Of a stretch of DNA of 64,000 nt, positions 25,164-33,257 are shown piece by piece. Source of the DNA: Pseudonocardia hydrocarbonoxydans. Lineage in GTDB: Bacteria; Actinomycetota; Actinomycetes; Mycobacteriales; Pseudonocardiaceae. The number at the start of each line of letters is the position of its first letter. Position 1 is the stretch's first letter. Both the position numbers and the translations under genes were made by a program. The DNA is taken from assembly GCF_006539565.1 (NCBI RefSeq), contig NZ_BJNG01000016.1:186001-250000 (forward strand), given 5' to 3'. Below the pieces are notes generated by a model that saw only the letters and a program-made list of their open reading frames with translations, was not told the origin of the DNA and did not search any database.

Positions 25164-25414
25164 CGACGCTGGTCGTCGATCAGGTCGCTGACGGTGCCCG
25201 CGGACGGCACGGGGTCGGGGGTGGCGCGCCGGGGAGCCGCCGCGGGCCGGACACGGCCCTCGGCCACGAGCCGTTCCAGCGGCGAGGGCGTGTCCACGGG
25301 CACGATCCGCGCGACCGGGCGGCCGTGGTCGGTCACCGTGAGGGTGCGACCGCCTCGTACCGCAGCCAGGTGCCTACTGAGCCCGTCGCGCAGCTCCCGG
25401 ATGCCGATCTCCAT
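25160..25414 (-). CDS. vapB: Phd/YefM-type antitoxin of the vapBC module
   Basis: The product is 84 residues. The start MEIGIRELRDGLSRHLAAV and the strand TLTVTDHGRPVARIVPV are the DNA-binding core of Phd/YefM antitoxins commonly paired with PIN toxins. The C-terminal SDLIDDQRR should wrap the toxin. It is first in the operon and its stop overlaps the vapC start. It probably represses its own promoter. Confidence 0.87.
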   Translation of the reverse strand: MEIGIRELRDGLSRHLAAVRGGRTLTVTDHGRPVARIVPVDTPSPLERLVAEGRVRPAAAPRRATPDPVPSAGTVSDLIDDQRR

Positions 25415-25433
25415 ACGACACCCCCCCCACTTG

Positions 25434-25465
25434 TGGCCACTGACAACGTGCCCATTATGGCCACT
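25434..25465 (-). promoter_or_regulatory. vapB promoter with paired TGGCCACT sites
   Basis: On the minus strand CATAAT (25459-25454) is a good -10 about 40 bases before the vapB start. TGGCCACT occurs at 25434-25441 and again at 25458-25465, 24 bases apart, bracketing and touching the -10. This arrangement suits autorepression by the antitoxin. A run of G precedes the ATG and may serve as ribosome site. Confidence 0.45.
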
Positions 25466-25499
25466 TCGGCCGGCGCGTTCCCGGAAGCGTGCGCGACGG

Positions 25500-26717
25500 T
25501 CACGGCGCGGGGACGTGCCGCAGGTGCACCGCCAGCACCAGAGCCGTGCCGAGCAGGACCGTCACGTAGCCGACCAGACCGGGCCAGCCGGCGAGGTCGA
25601 ACGCGACCCCGCCCAGCAGGCCGCCGACGCTGGAGCCCGCGTAGTAGGCCAGCAGGTACAGCGACGAGGCCTGGCTCGGGTCGCCCCCGGGCAGCAGCAC
25701 CGACCGGCGCCCGACCCAGCTGCTGGCCACCGAGTGGGCGCCGAAGAAGCCGATCGTCAGCAGCAGCACGCCGGCGAGCACCAGCGGCAGGACGTCGGGC
25801 ACGGTGACCCAGGCCCCAGCCAGCGCCATCAGCACGGTGCCCCACAGGACCTTCCGGCGGCCGAACCGGTCGCCCAGGCGCCCCGCCGTCGTCGACGCCC
25901 CGGTGCCGGCGAGGTAGCCGAGGAACACCAGCCCGACCAGCGCCCCGGGCAGCAGGAACGGCGGGGCGAGCAGGCGGAAGGACAGGAAGTTGTAGACGGT
26001 GACGAACGTGCCCATCAGCGCGAACGAGATCCCGAACAGGCAGCGCAGGCCGGGGTCGCGCAGGTGCACGCGCAGCGGCGCGCCGAGGTCGCGCAGCCGG
26101 ACCGGGGCCGCCGTGACCCCGATCGAGGGCGGTAGCAGTGCGCGGAACGCCACCGTGCACGCCAGCGACACGATCCCGACGGCCGCGAGCCCGGCCCGCC
26201 ACCCGCCGAGATCGGCGACGGCCCCGGCGATCAGCCGCCCGGACAGCCCGCCGACGGTGTTGCCCGCGATGAGCAGCCCGACCGCCCCGCCGAGCCAGCG
26301 GGCCGCGACCTCGCGCGTCACGTGGGTCATCAGCAGCGCGGGCAGGGCGGCGAGCGCGACGCCCTGCAGCGCCCGGATGCCGACGAGCACCCCGAACGTC
26401 GGCGACAGTGGGGCCAGCAGCGCGAGCACCGCCGACGCCGCGAGCGCCCAGGTCATCACCCGCGCCCGTCCCCAGGACTCCGCCACCGCTGCCAGCGGGA
26501 CGATCGCCAACGCCAGCGTGCCGGTGGTGGCCGAGAGCGCCAGGCTGGACATCGACGACGAGATCCCGAACTCCGCGGCCAGCGTCGGCAGCAGCCCCTG
26601 CACCGCGTAGACCAGCACGAACGTCGCGATGCCGCCGAACCACAGCGCCGCGCCCAGGCGCCGGTAGCCGCGGGTGCCGCGTTCGTGGCCGGCGGGGGCC
26701 GGTGCAGTCGTTGTCAT
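25500..26717 (-). CDS. MFS transporter (YnfM-like)
   Basis: The product is 405 residues with twelve hydrophobic segments. The cytoplasmic MFS motif is seen as WGRARVMTW after helix 2 and GRLGDRFGRRKVLWG after helix 8. It resembles the YnfM/YdeA-type drug or metabolite exporters. The substrate is unknown. It lies between the vapBC promoter and a GNAT gene on the same strand, starting 30 bases after the GNAT stop, so GNAT and MFS may be co-transcribed. Confidence 0.88.
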   Translation of the reverse strand: MTTTAPAPAGHERGTRGYRRLGAALWFGGIATFVLVYAVQGLLPTLAAEFGISSSMSSLALSATTGTLALAIVPLAAVAESWGRARVMTWALAASAVLALLAPLSPTFGVLVGIRALQGVALAALPALLMTHVTREVAARWLGGAVGLLIAGNTVGGLSGRLIAGAVADLGGWRAGLAAVGIVSLACTVAFRALLPPSIGVTAAPVRLRDLGAPLRVHLRDPGLRCLFGISFALMGTFVTVYNFLSFRLLAPPFLLPGALVGLVFLGYLAGTGASTTAGRLGDRFGRRKVLWGTVLMALAGAWVTVPDVLPLVLAGVLLLTIGFFGAHSVASSWVGRRSVLLPGGDPSQASSLYLLAYYAGSSVGGLLGGVAFDLAGWPGLVGYVTVLLGTALVLAVHLRHVPAP

Positions 26718-26747
26718 CGCTATCGACCCTACGTCCGGACCGCCCGT

Positions 26748-27413
26748 TCAGCCCTGTGAGCCGCACCTCCGGAACTCCGCGAACTCCAGCCTCCGGCGCA
26801 GCGTGAACCCGAGGTGTTCGTAGAGCGCCACGGCCGCGACGTTGTCGGCGGCCGCGTGCAGGAACGGGACGTCGCCGCGGGCCCGGATCGCCGCACCGAC
26901 CGCGCGCACCAGGCGGGAGGCGAACCCGCGACCCCGCGCGGCAGGCGCCGTGCACACCGCGCTGATCTCCGACCAGCCCGCCGGACGCATCCGCTCCCCC
27001 GCCATCGCGACGAGCGCGCCGCCCTCCCGGATCCCGAGGTAGGTGCCCATCTCGATCGTGCGCGTGGCGAACGGGCCCGGACGGGTGCGGGCCACCAGGT
27101 CGAGCATCTCCGGGACGTCGGCCGGGCCCAGCACGACGGCCCCGGGGTCGGGCACGACGGCCATGCCGGACCCGTCGAGCTGCACGCCGGGCAGCCGCAT
27201 CGTCGCCTCCCAGCCCTCGCGCCGCGCCCGCGGCTCCCCGGCGAGGGAGACCGTGCCGAACGCCTCCGCGTCGCGCCACCCCTGGGCGTCGTCGGGGAAC
27301 ACCGCCCAGATCGACACCTCCGGCGGGTAGCGCAGCGCGGTGCCGCGGCGCTGCGCGAAGCGGGCGTGCGGTCCGGTCAGCGCGGCCAGTACCGGGGCGT
27401 CGAGCGGGTGCAT
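26748..27413 (-). CDS. GNAT acetyltransferase, FR47-like
   Basis: The product is 221 residues. The C-terminal half has the GNAT site ISAVCTAPAARGRGFASRLV and the final NVAAVALYEHLGFTLRRRLEF, which fits the FR47-type group. The N-terminal half (HARFAQRRGTALRYPPEVSIWA) is the degenerate first lobe usual in these proteins. The substrate is unknown. It starts 16 bases after the azoreductase gene ends on the same strand, so the two are probably co-transcribed. Confidence 0.85.
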   Translation of the reverse strand: MHPLDAPVLAALTGPHARFAQRRGTALRYPPEVSIWAVFPDDAQGWRDAEAFGTVSLAGEPRARREGWEATMRLPGVQLDGSGMAVVPDPGAVVLGPADVPEMLDLVARTRPGPFATRTIEMGTYLGIREGGALVAMAGERMRPAGWSEISAVCTAPAARGRGFASRLVRAVGAAIRARGDVPFLHAAADNVAAVALYEHLGFTLRRRLEFAEFRRCGSQG

Positions 27414-27429
27414 GACGCCGATCAGATCA

Positions 27430-28062
27430 TCAGGCCGCGTGCGCCTTGCCCACGGCCGCCGCCCGCAGCAGCGCCTCGGCCCGCGACGCCTCGGCCAGCG
27501 GCACCAGGTCGGCCATCGCCGGGGTGACGGGGGCGAGGGTGAGCTCGGCCTCCACGACGGAGAGGTCGGCACCCCAGACGTCGGCGAGGATGCGGCGCAG
27601 GTACGGGGTGGCGTGGTCCCAGCCCTCGCGCGGGGTGCCGACGCCGTAACCGCCGCCGCGGGCGACGACCAGCGTCACCGGGCGCCCGGCCAGCGGCGAG
27701 GTGCCCGGGCCGAAGCGCGGGTCGGTGATCAGCAGGTCGATCCAGGCCTTGAGGTGGGCCGGAACGCCGAAGTTGTACAGCGGGGTGGCCACGACGACGA
27801 CGTCGGCGCGCAGCACCTCGTCGGCCAGCCCGGCGGCGACGGCCAGCGCCGCGCGCTGCTCGTCGGTGCGCTGCTCGGCGGGGGTGAACCCGGCGAACGC
27901 GGCGACAGGCCAGACGTTCGGCAGCGGGTCGGCCACCAGGTCGCGACGGGTGACCGTGGCGTGCGGGTGCTGCTCGACGTAGGCGGCCTCCAGGGCGTCG
28001 GCGACCTCGCGGCTCACCGAACCCTCGGTGCGGATGCTGCTGTCGAGACGGAACAGGCTCAT
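27430..28062 (-). CDS. azoR: FMN-dependent NADH azoreductase
   Basis: The product is 210 residues of the flavodoxin-like AzoR family: RLDSSIRTEGSVSREVADAL (phosphate loop), VVVATPLYNFGVPAHLKAWID and ARGGGYGVG. It reduces azo dyes and quinones with two electrons and NAD(P)H, a detoxifying role in the cytoplasm. AGGAG lies at ideal distance from the ATG. It is divergent from a MarR gene across about 98 bases, the classic arrangement of a quinone- or electrophile-responsive switch. Confidence 0.93.
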   Translation of the reverse strand: MSLFRLDSSIRTEGSVSREVADALEAAYVEQHPHATVTRRDLVADPLPNVWPVAAFAGFTPAEQRTDEQRAALAVAAGLADEVLRADVVVVATPLYNFGVPAHLKAWIDLLITDPRFGPGTSPLAGRPVTLVVARGGGYGVGTPREGWDHATPYLRRILADVWGADLSVVEAELTLAPVTPAMADLVPLAEASRAEALLRAAAVGKAHAA

Positions 28063-28095
28063 CGGATCTCCTCGTGCGTGCGGTACTGACGATGT

Positions 28096-28126
28096 TCTGT
28101 CTAACAGACGATCGTTGCAACAGACA
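28096..28126. promoter_or_regulatory. Operator region between azoR and marR
   Basis: Several symmetric half-sites crowd here. TGTCT-AAC-AGACG is near-palindromic at 28098-28110, GTTGCAAC is a perfect 8-mer, and TGTCT/AGACA make an outer pair ending at 28126. The region lies between the divergent starts, where the MarR protein would repress both genes. Confidence 0.45.
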
Positions 28127-28160
28127 ATATGGGGGTGGGCATTCCGGGTACGCTGCGACC

Positions 28161-28733
28161 GTGACCACACCGCCCCGCCTGGAGTCCGATCTGGGCTGGG
28201 CGCTGGGCACGGTCATGCGGAGCTACCTGCGGGCGATCGACGAGGTCGTCGCCGGGGTCCCCGGCGGCCCGCGCGGCTACCAGGTCCTCGCCGCCGCCGG
28301 CCGCGGCGAGGCCGGCAGCCAGCTCGCGCTCGCCCAGCACCTGGGCGTCGACCGCACGGTGATGACCTACCTGCTCGACGACCTGGAGTCCGCGGGCCTC
28401 GTCGAGCGCCGTCCCGACCCGGCCGACCGCCGCGCCCGGCGCATCTCGCTCACGACCGACGGCGGCGCGCGGCTCTGCGCCCTGGAGCGCGCGCTGCGCG
28501 GCGCCGAGGAGGCCGTGCTGGCCCCGCTCGCCGAGGACGAGCGCACCGTGCTGCGCGAGCTGCTGGCACGCATCGCGCTCGGCTCCGCCCCCGTCAACCC
28601 CTGCCAGGTGGCGGAGGAGCTGCAGGCCGCCGAGCTCAGCGCACCCCGAGGTCGAGCTCCCCGGCGATCCGCCGCTGCACCGACGCCACCGCCCGGAACG
28701 CCTCGCGCAGCGACGCCCGCGTCACCGCGCTGA
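28161..28733 (+). CDS. MarR-family regulator with abnormal C-terminal tail
   Basis: The product is 190 residues from GTG 28161. The winged helix is clear: QLALAQHLGVDRTVMTYLLDDLESAGLVERRPDPADRRARRISLT. The -10-like TACGCT lies 6 bases before the GTG, a leaderless pattern. Family members end about residue 155-160. The last 30 residues here (after EELQAAEL) are Pro/Arg/Ala-rich and read antisense through a DUF294-like remnant, so the natural stop was probably lost. It should regulate the divergent azoR. Confidence 0.85.
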   Translation: MTTPPRLESDLGWALGTVMRSYLRAIDEVVAGVPGGPRGYQVLAAAGRGEAGSQLALAQHLGVDRTVMTYLLDDLESAGLVERRPDPADRRARRISLTTDGGARLCALERALRGAEEAVLAPLAEDERTVLRELLARIALGSAPVNPCQVAEELQAAELSAPRGRAPRRSAAAPTPPPGTPRAATPASPR

Positions 28734-28830
28734 GGTCGGCGGGCCGCACCAGGTCGTCGGGAGCCTCCCCGTTCCGCAGTTGCTCGACCTGGTGCGCCAG
28801 TCGCAGCCCCAGCACGCCGCTGCCGTCGTC
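28636..28830 (-). pseudogene. 3' remnant of a DUF294/CBS-type nucleotidyltransferase gene
   Basis: About 65 codons are intact and end in TGA. They read LGLRLAHQVEQLRNGEAPD, then DLSAVTRASLREAFRAVASV and QRRIAGELDLGVR. That is the C-terminal end of the putative nucleotidyltransferase substrate-binding domain found in CBS/cyclic-nucleotide signalling proteins. Upstream the frame has no start and no homologous sequence. The remnant overlaps the odd tail of the MarR gene on the other strand. I read it as a deletion scar. Confidence 0.6.
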
Positions 28831-28859
28831 ACCTGCCTCCGATCCCGCGCGGGCCCGCC

Positions 28860-28923
28860 ATGATCACCAGGAGTGGGACATGAGCGCCATGGGTGGCGGT
28901 CATGTCCCACTCTCCGCGATCAT
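28860..28923. repeat. 64-bp interrupted dyad
   Basis: GAGTGGGACATGA (28871-28883) pairs exactly with TCATGTCCCACTC (28900-28912). Inside, CGCCA pairs with TGGCG around a TGGG loop. Outside, after equal 5-base mismatched steps, ATGATC pairs with GATCAT. It stands in the gap between the DUF294 remnant and the next gene. It could be a terminator for the minus-strand operon or a small repeated element; no U-tract is present. Confidence 0.7.
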
Positions 28924-28987
28924 CGTCGCGGATCCGGCTCCGGTGATGCGTATCGGTGAGCAGAGCAGCTCTGCGCACCCGGCCGCA

Positions 28988-29425
28988 TCACCGCCGGCCC
29001 GACCAGTAGGCGTGGTGGGCGTCGTGGAGCAACAGGAACGCCCCCTGGACCACGATGCCGGCGCTCGCCCCCGCCGGGCCCGGCCGTCCGCGCCGCCACC
29101 GCCACAGCGCCGCGCCACCCGCGACGTAGCCCGCGTCGAGGGCCACGTTGAGCAGCAGCACCCGGCGCAGCTTCCGTCCCTCGGCGGCGATCGCGTCAGG
29201 GGCGTACGGGTCGGGCACTCGCGCCATCCGGCGGGCCTTGAGTCGGCCGGCGACCACGACGACGGCCAGGTCCACCGCGCCCCAGCCCGCGTTCTGCCAC
29301 CCGAACGCCGTGGCGAACGGGCCGCGCCGGGCCGCGGCCAGCCCCAGCCCGGCGACAACGCTCGCCACGCCCCACACGGAGGTGGAGCGGGCGAGCGCCT
29401 CCTGACGGGCCCAGGGATCACCCAC
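28988..29425 (-). CDS. Four-helix membrane protein (DUF6992-like)
   Basis: The product is 145 residues with four hydrophobic segments (VWGVASVVAGLGLAAARR, WGAVDLAVVVVAGRL, LLLNVALDAGYVAGGAALWRW and IVVQGAFLLLHDAHHAYW). It matches in shape small actinobacterial membrane proteins with an NxxLDxxY-like motif in helix 3. Its function is unknown. The GTG start overlaps the last bases of the GMC oxidoreductase gene, so it is the last member of that operon. Confidence 0.72.
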   Translation of the reverse strand: MGDPWARQEALARSTSVWGVASVVAGLGLAAARRGPFATAFGWQNAGWGAVDLAVVVVAGRLKARRMARVPDPYAPDAIAAEGRKLRRVLLLNVALDAGYVAGGAALWRWRRGRPGPAGASAGIVVQGAFLLLHDAHHAYWSGRR

Positions 29426-30980
29426 GGAGCAGGTCCGCGGCCTTCTCGCCGACCATCATGCAAGTGATGTTGGGGTTGATCGCCGGCAGGAACGGCAGGA
29501 TCGACGCGTCCGCCACCCGCAGCCCCTCCACCCCGCGTACCCGCAGCTGCGGGTCCACCACCGCCGCCGGGTCGGAGTCCGGACCCATCTTCGCCGTGCA
29601 CGCCGGGTGGTAGACGGTGTTGTGGGTCTTCGTGATGTAGTCGACCAGGTCGTCGTCGGTGACGGCCTCGGGCCCGGGCGTCAGCTCCCGGGTGATCCAC
29701 TCCTTCAGCGAGGGCTGCTCGGCGATCCGCCGCGCCAGCTTCACCCCGTGCAGCATCACCGCCATGTCGTGGCCCTCGGGGTCGGTGAAGTACCGCGGGT
29801 CGACCCGCGCCCGGTCGCGGAAGTCGCGCGTCCGCAGCCGGACCGTGCCGCGCGAGCGACCGCGCGTCACGTTGGGCGTCAGGCAGAAACCGTTGTCGGT
29901 GGTCGGGTAGCCCCAGCGCACGGTGTTGAGGTCGAAGGGCACCGAGCCGTAGTGCATCATCAGGTCCGGCCGGTCCAGGCCGGGCTGCGTGCGGGTGAAC
30001 AGCCCGATCTCCCACCACTGCGTGGAGCGGGTGACCATCGGCCGCGCGGCCTCCCACATCACCAGCCCCTCGACGTGGTCGTCCAGGTTGGCCCCGACGC
30101 CCGGCGCGTCGACCAGCACGTCGATGCCGAACTCGCGCAGGTGCTCCCCCGGCCCGATGCCCGAGAGCATGAGCAGCTTCGGGGTGTCGATCGCGCCCGC
30201 GGAGAGGATCACCTCGCGCCGGGCCGTCACGGTGCGCCGTCCGGGGCCGATGTCCTGCTGGTACTCCACCCCCGTGGCCCGCCTGCCGTGTCCGTCCTCC
30301 TGGCCGAACAGCACCCGGGACGCCCACGCCCCGGTGAGCACCGACAGGTTCGTGCGGGTGTCCAGGATCGGGTGCAGGTAGCTCACCGACGCCGACGCGC
30401 GGGTGCCGTCGGGGAACCGGTTGACCTGGAAGAACCCGGCCCCCTCCGTGACGGTGGTGCCCTCGTTGAACCGCACCGTCGGCATCCCGACGGCCGCCGC
30501 CGCCGCCAGGACGGCCGCCCCGCACGGGTCGTCGGGCGGGATCTGCATGAGGTTGACGGGCCCGGAGCGCCCGTGCCCGTCCCACTCGCCGTCGTTGGTC
30601 TCCAGGCGGGCGATCAGCGGCCAGCACTCGTCAGCCGACCAGCCGTCGCACCCGTTCGCCGCCCACTCGTCGAGGTCCTCGCGCGGGGTCCAGAACGCGA
30701 TGCACGAGTTGTGCGACGAGCAGCCGCCCAGCACCTTGGCCCGGGCGTGGCGCAGGAACGAGTTGCCGTGCTCCTGCGGCTCGACGAGGTAGTCCCAGTC
30801 GTATCCGGAGTCCAGCAGCGCCATCCAGTCGGTCAGGCGCAGGATCGCCGGGTCGTCGACGTCCGACGGGCCCGCCTCCAGCAGCGCGACGGTGACCGAC
30901 GGGTCCTCCGAGAGCCGGGCCGCGAGCGCGCAGCCCGAGGACCCGCCGCCGACGATCACGTAGTCGTAGCTGTCGGTCAC
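29418..30980 (-). CDS. GMC-family oxidoreductase (choline dehydrogenase-like)
   Basis: The product is 520 residues. The FAD-binding start DYVIVGGGSSGCALAARLSE, the GMC signature HARAKVLGGCSSHNSCIAF and the active-site end HPACTAKMG with late NPNITCMMVGEKAADL are complete. It oxidises a primary alcohol such as choline or another small alcohol to the aldehyde. The GTG start overlaps the stop of the truncated permease, and the aldehyde dehydrogenase lies just upstream, so alcohol to aldehyde to acid is the likely pathway. Confidence 0.93.
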   Translation of the reverse strand: MTDSYDYVIVGGGSSGCALAARLSEDPSVTVALLEAGPSDVDDPAILRLTDWMALLDSGYDWDYLVEPQEHGNSFLRHARAKVLGGCSSHNSCIAFWTPREDLDEWAANGCDGWSADECWPLIARLETNDGEWDGHGRSGPVNLMQIPPDDPCGAAVLAAAAAVGMPTVRFNEGTTVTEGAGFFQVNRFPDGTRASASVSYLHPILDTRTNLSVLTGAWASRVLFGQEDGHGRRATGVEYQQDIGPGRRTVTARREVILSAGAIDTPKLLMLSGIGPGEHLREFGIDVLVDAPGVGANLDDHVEGLVMWEAARPMVTRSTQWWEIGLFTRTQPGLDRPDLMMHYGSVPFDLNTVRWGYPTTDNGFCLTPNVTRGRSRGTVRLRTRDFRDRARVDPRYFTDPEGHDMAVMLHGVKLARRIAEQPSLKEWITRELTPGPEAVTDDDLVDYITKTHNTVYHPACTAKMGPDSDPAAVVDPQLRVRGVEGLRVADASILPFLPAINPNITCMMVGEKAADLLRG

Positions 30981-31321
30981 GGGGCCTGCTCCAGGTTCTT
31001 CGCCATGTGCTCGGGCAAGGTGCCGACCTCGTGCCGGCCGCGGGCGAGGTACCAGGTCAGCCCGATCAGGATGACGGCTCCGATGAAGATCGGCGCGATG
31101 AAGCTGAGCACCCCGGCGCCGTAGACGTCCTCGCGCGGCCAGGCCGGGTTGACCGCCATCGCGGCACCCCAGACCACGGCGAGGATGTTCACCGGCATAC
31201 CCCAGCGGCCGAGCGAGAAGTAGCCGTCGGTGCCCGCGTCCGGCCCGGGCCACTCCCCTTTCAGGCGCTTGCGCAGCATCGGCACCGTCACCAGCAGGTA
31301 CGCGATGTAGATCATGAGCAT
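30977..31321 (-). pseudogene. C-terminal remnant of an amino-acid/polyamine (APC) permease
   Basis: About 114 codons remain, coding the last three membrane helices. They read LMIYIAYLLVTVPMLRKRLK, then SLGRWGMPVNILAVVWGAAM and SFIAPIFIGAVILIGLTWYL, then the cytoplasmic tail. Intact relatives are about 500 residues, so three quarters are missing. Sequence just upstream is aldehyde dehydrogenase end plus a short junction without permease homology. The fragment still overlaps the GMC start. Loss of substrate import would leave this catabolic operon without its own transporter. Confidence 0.75.
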
Positions 31322-31377
31322 CGGCAGGGTCGCGCGTCGCCCGCCGCTGTGCCGATGATCCGTTCGCTGACGCCCGC

Positions 31378-32928
31378 TCATGCCTGACCTCCCCGGAACC
31401 AGCCCGCGGGTTCGGGCGCGGTGTTGTGCCAGACGTGCTTGTGCTCCTGGTACTCGGCCAGACCGGTCGGTCCCAGCTCCCGGCCGTTGCCGGAGGACTT
31501 CATCCCGCCCCACTCCGCCGCGGGGACGTAGGGGTGGTAGTCGTTGATCCACACCGTGCCGTGGCGCAGCGCGCCCGCCACGCGGTGCGCGCGGGCCATG
31601 TCGGTGGTCCACACGGCCCCGGCGAGGCCGTACTCGGTGTCGTTGCCCAGCGCGATCGCCTCGTCCTCGGTGCGGAAGGACTCGACGGTGAGGATCGGCC
31701 CGAACGTCTCCTCCCGGATCACCCGCATGTCGCGGGTGACGTCGGCGAGCACGGTCGGGCGGTAGAAGAAGCCGTCCTTGAGCTCGGGCTCGTCGGGCCG
31801 CCGGCCGCCCGCGACGAGGCGCGCGCCGTCGGCCAGGGCGTCGGCGACGAACGCCTCGATCTTGTCGCGCTGCGCGGCGGAGACCAGCGGCCCGGACTCG
31901 GTGCCCTCGACGAGCCCGCCGCCCAGCCTGATCAGCTCGGCGCGGCGGCCGATCTCGGCCACCAGCTCGTCGTGCACCGACTCCTCGACGATCAGCCGCG
32001 CCCCCGCCGAGCACACCTGCCCGGCGTGCAGGAACACCGCGGTGAGCGCCCAGTCGGCGGCGAGGTCGAGCGGGGTGTCGGCGAAGACGATGTTGGGGTT
32101 CTTGCCGCCGAGCTCCACGGCGACGCGCTTCACCGTGGCCGCGCTCGCGCGGATGATGGCCTGCCCGGTGGCCAGGCCGCCGGTGAACGACACCATGTCG
32201 ACCGCCGGGTGCTCGGTGAGCGGGGCGCCCACGTCGCGCCCGTTGCCCAGCACGATGTTGACGACGCCCGGCGGCACCCCGGCCTCCTCGCACAGGCGCA
32301 CGAGCAGCACGCTGGTCAACGGGGTGACCTCACTGGGCTTGATCACGCAGGTGTTGCCGGCGGCCAGCGCGGGCGCGAGCTTCCAGGACAGCTGCAGCAG
32401 CGGGTAGTTCCAGGGCGTGATCAGCACGCAGACGCCGACCGGCTCGTGCACCACGCGGGAGAGCACGTGCGCCTTGCCGACGTCGACGACCCGGCCGGGC
32501 TCCTTGTCGGCGAGGTCGGCGTAGTAGCGGAACACGGCGGTGACGTCGTCGACGTCGATGCGCGACTCGGTGATCGTCTTGCCTGTGTCGAGGGTCTCGG
32601 TGCGGGCGATCGACTCCTTGTCGCGCACCAGCAGGTCGGCGATCCGGCGCAGCAGCGCGCCCCGCTCGGGGGCCGGAGTACCGCGCCACGGGCCGGCGTC
32701 GAAGGCGGTGCGCGCGGCGGCGACCGCGCGCGCCACGTCGTCGGAGCCCGCCTGGCCGACCGTCTCGACCACGCTCCCGTCGAACGGGTTGACCACGTCG
32801 TCGGTACCGCCGGAGCCGGCGGTCCACTGTCCGTCGATGAAGAGGCTGTGTCGAAGAGGGCTGGGCACGTCGTAGATCGTCCTCGCCCCGGACGCCACGT
32901 CAAGCGCCCTGTTCGGATTGATGCCCAT
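31378..32928 (-). CDS. Aldehyde dehydrogenase (betaine-aldehyde dehydrogenase-like)
   Basis: The product is 516 residues. The NAD-binding PWNYPLLQLSWKLAPALAAG, the catalytic Glu about 272 in VELGGKNPN and the Cys about 306 in GQVCSAGAR are all present, with the usual EETFGPI and SGNGRELG near the end. It oxidises an aldehyde to the acid with NAD(P)+. ATG 32928 lies 9 bases from the divergent IclR start. It is first in the operon with the permease remnant and GMC oxidoreductase. Confidence 0.93.
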   Translation of the reverse strand: MGINPNRALDVASGARTIYDVPSPLRHSLFIDGQWTAGSGGTDDVVNPFDGSVVETVGQAGSDDVARAVAAARTAFDAGPWRGTPAPERGALLRRIADLLVRDKESIARTETLDTGKTITESRIDVDDVTAVFRYYADLADKEPGRVVDVGKAHVLSRVVHEPVGVCVLITPWNYPLLQLSWKLAPALAAGNTCVIKPSEVTPLTSVLLVRLCEEAGVPPGVVNIVLGNGRDVGAPLTEHPAVDMVSFTGGLATGQAIIRASAATVKRVAVELGGKNPNIVFADTPLDLAADWALTAVFLHAGQVCSAGARLIVEESVHDELVAEIGRRAELIRLGGGLVEGTESGPLVSAAQRDKIEAFVADALADGARLVAGGRRPDEPELKDGFFYRPTVLADVTRDMRVIREETFGPILTVESFRTEDEAIALGNDTEYGLAGAVWTTDMARAHRVAGALRHGTVWINDYHPYVPAAEWGGMKSSGNGRELGPTGLAEYQEHKHVWHNTAPEPAGWFRGGQA

Positions 32929-32937
32929 GGTTTCGTC

Positions 32938-33149
32938 ATGAGCAACAGTGCTGGTCGCGATGGGGGCGTCCAGTCGGTCGATCGGGCAATCACGGTGGTC
33001 GAGATCCTGGCCCGGCGCGGCGAGGCGGGCGTCAGCGAGGTGGCCGCCGAGATCGACGTGCACAGGTCGACGGCCTTCCAGCTGCTAGGGGCGCGGGCTC
33101 GTCGAGCAGGCGGCCGACCGGGGCAAGTACCGGCTCGGCTTCGGCCTAA
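32938..33149 (+). pseudogene. IclR-family regulator, 5' part, frameshifted and cut by an IS
   Basis: The start MSNSAGRDGGVQSVDRAITV leads into the IclR helix-turn-helix (ILARRGEAGVSEVAAEIDVH, then RSTAFQLL). Near 33088 the frame shifts, apparently by a small deletion, and continues in another frame as GRGLVEQAADRGKYRLGFGL. At 33149 the IS701-type element begins. The 3' part resumes at 34583 with IPLAGAVSDRLDV, restoring the normal order once the element and one CTAA copy are removed. It should have controlled the divergent ALDH-GMC operon. Confidence 0.85.
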
Positions 33150-33200
33150 TACTCCAGCCGTAGATCGTGATCTTGCGGCGTGGCGGTCCCGGACGTAGGA

Positions 33201-33257
33201 CGGCCACCGCTTGATGATCGTCCGTTGTGTCGACATCAGATGATCAAGCGGTGGCCG
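33201..33257 (+). promoter_or_regulatory. Stem-loop enclosing the transposase start
   Basis: CGGCCACCGCTTGAT (33201-33215) pairs perfectly with ATCAAGCGGTGGCCG (33243-33257). The 27-base loop contains the GTG start at 33227, and the right arm holds the alternative GTGs. In other elements such fold-backs block translation from transcripts that read in from outside. Here this function is inferred. Confidence 0.6.

Noticed and set aside
28860..28923. Plain intrinsic terminator
   Set aside because: It lacks a U-tract, and its nested symmetrical stems over 64 bases exceed a usual terminator, though this function cannot be excluded.
29607..31124. A 505-residue plus-strand gene over the GMC oxidoreductase
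   Set aside because: It is an antisense shadow with no domain; the GMC motifs on the minus strand are complete.
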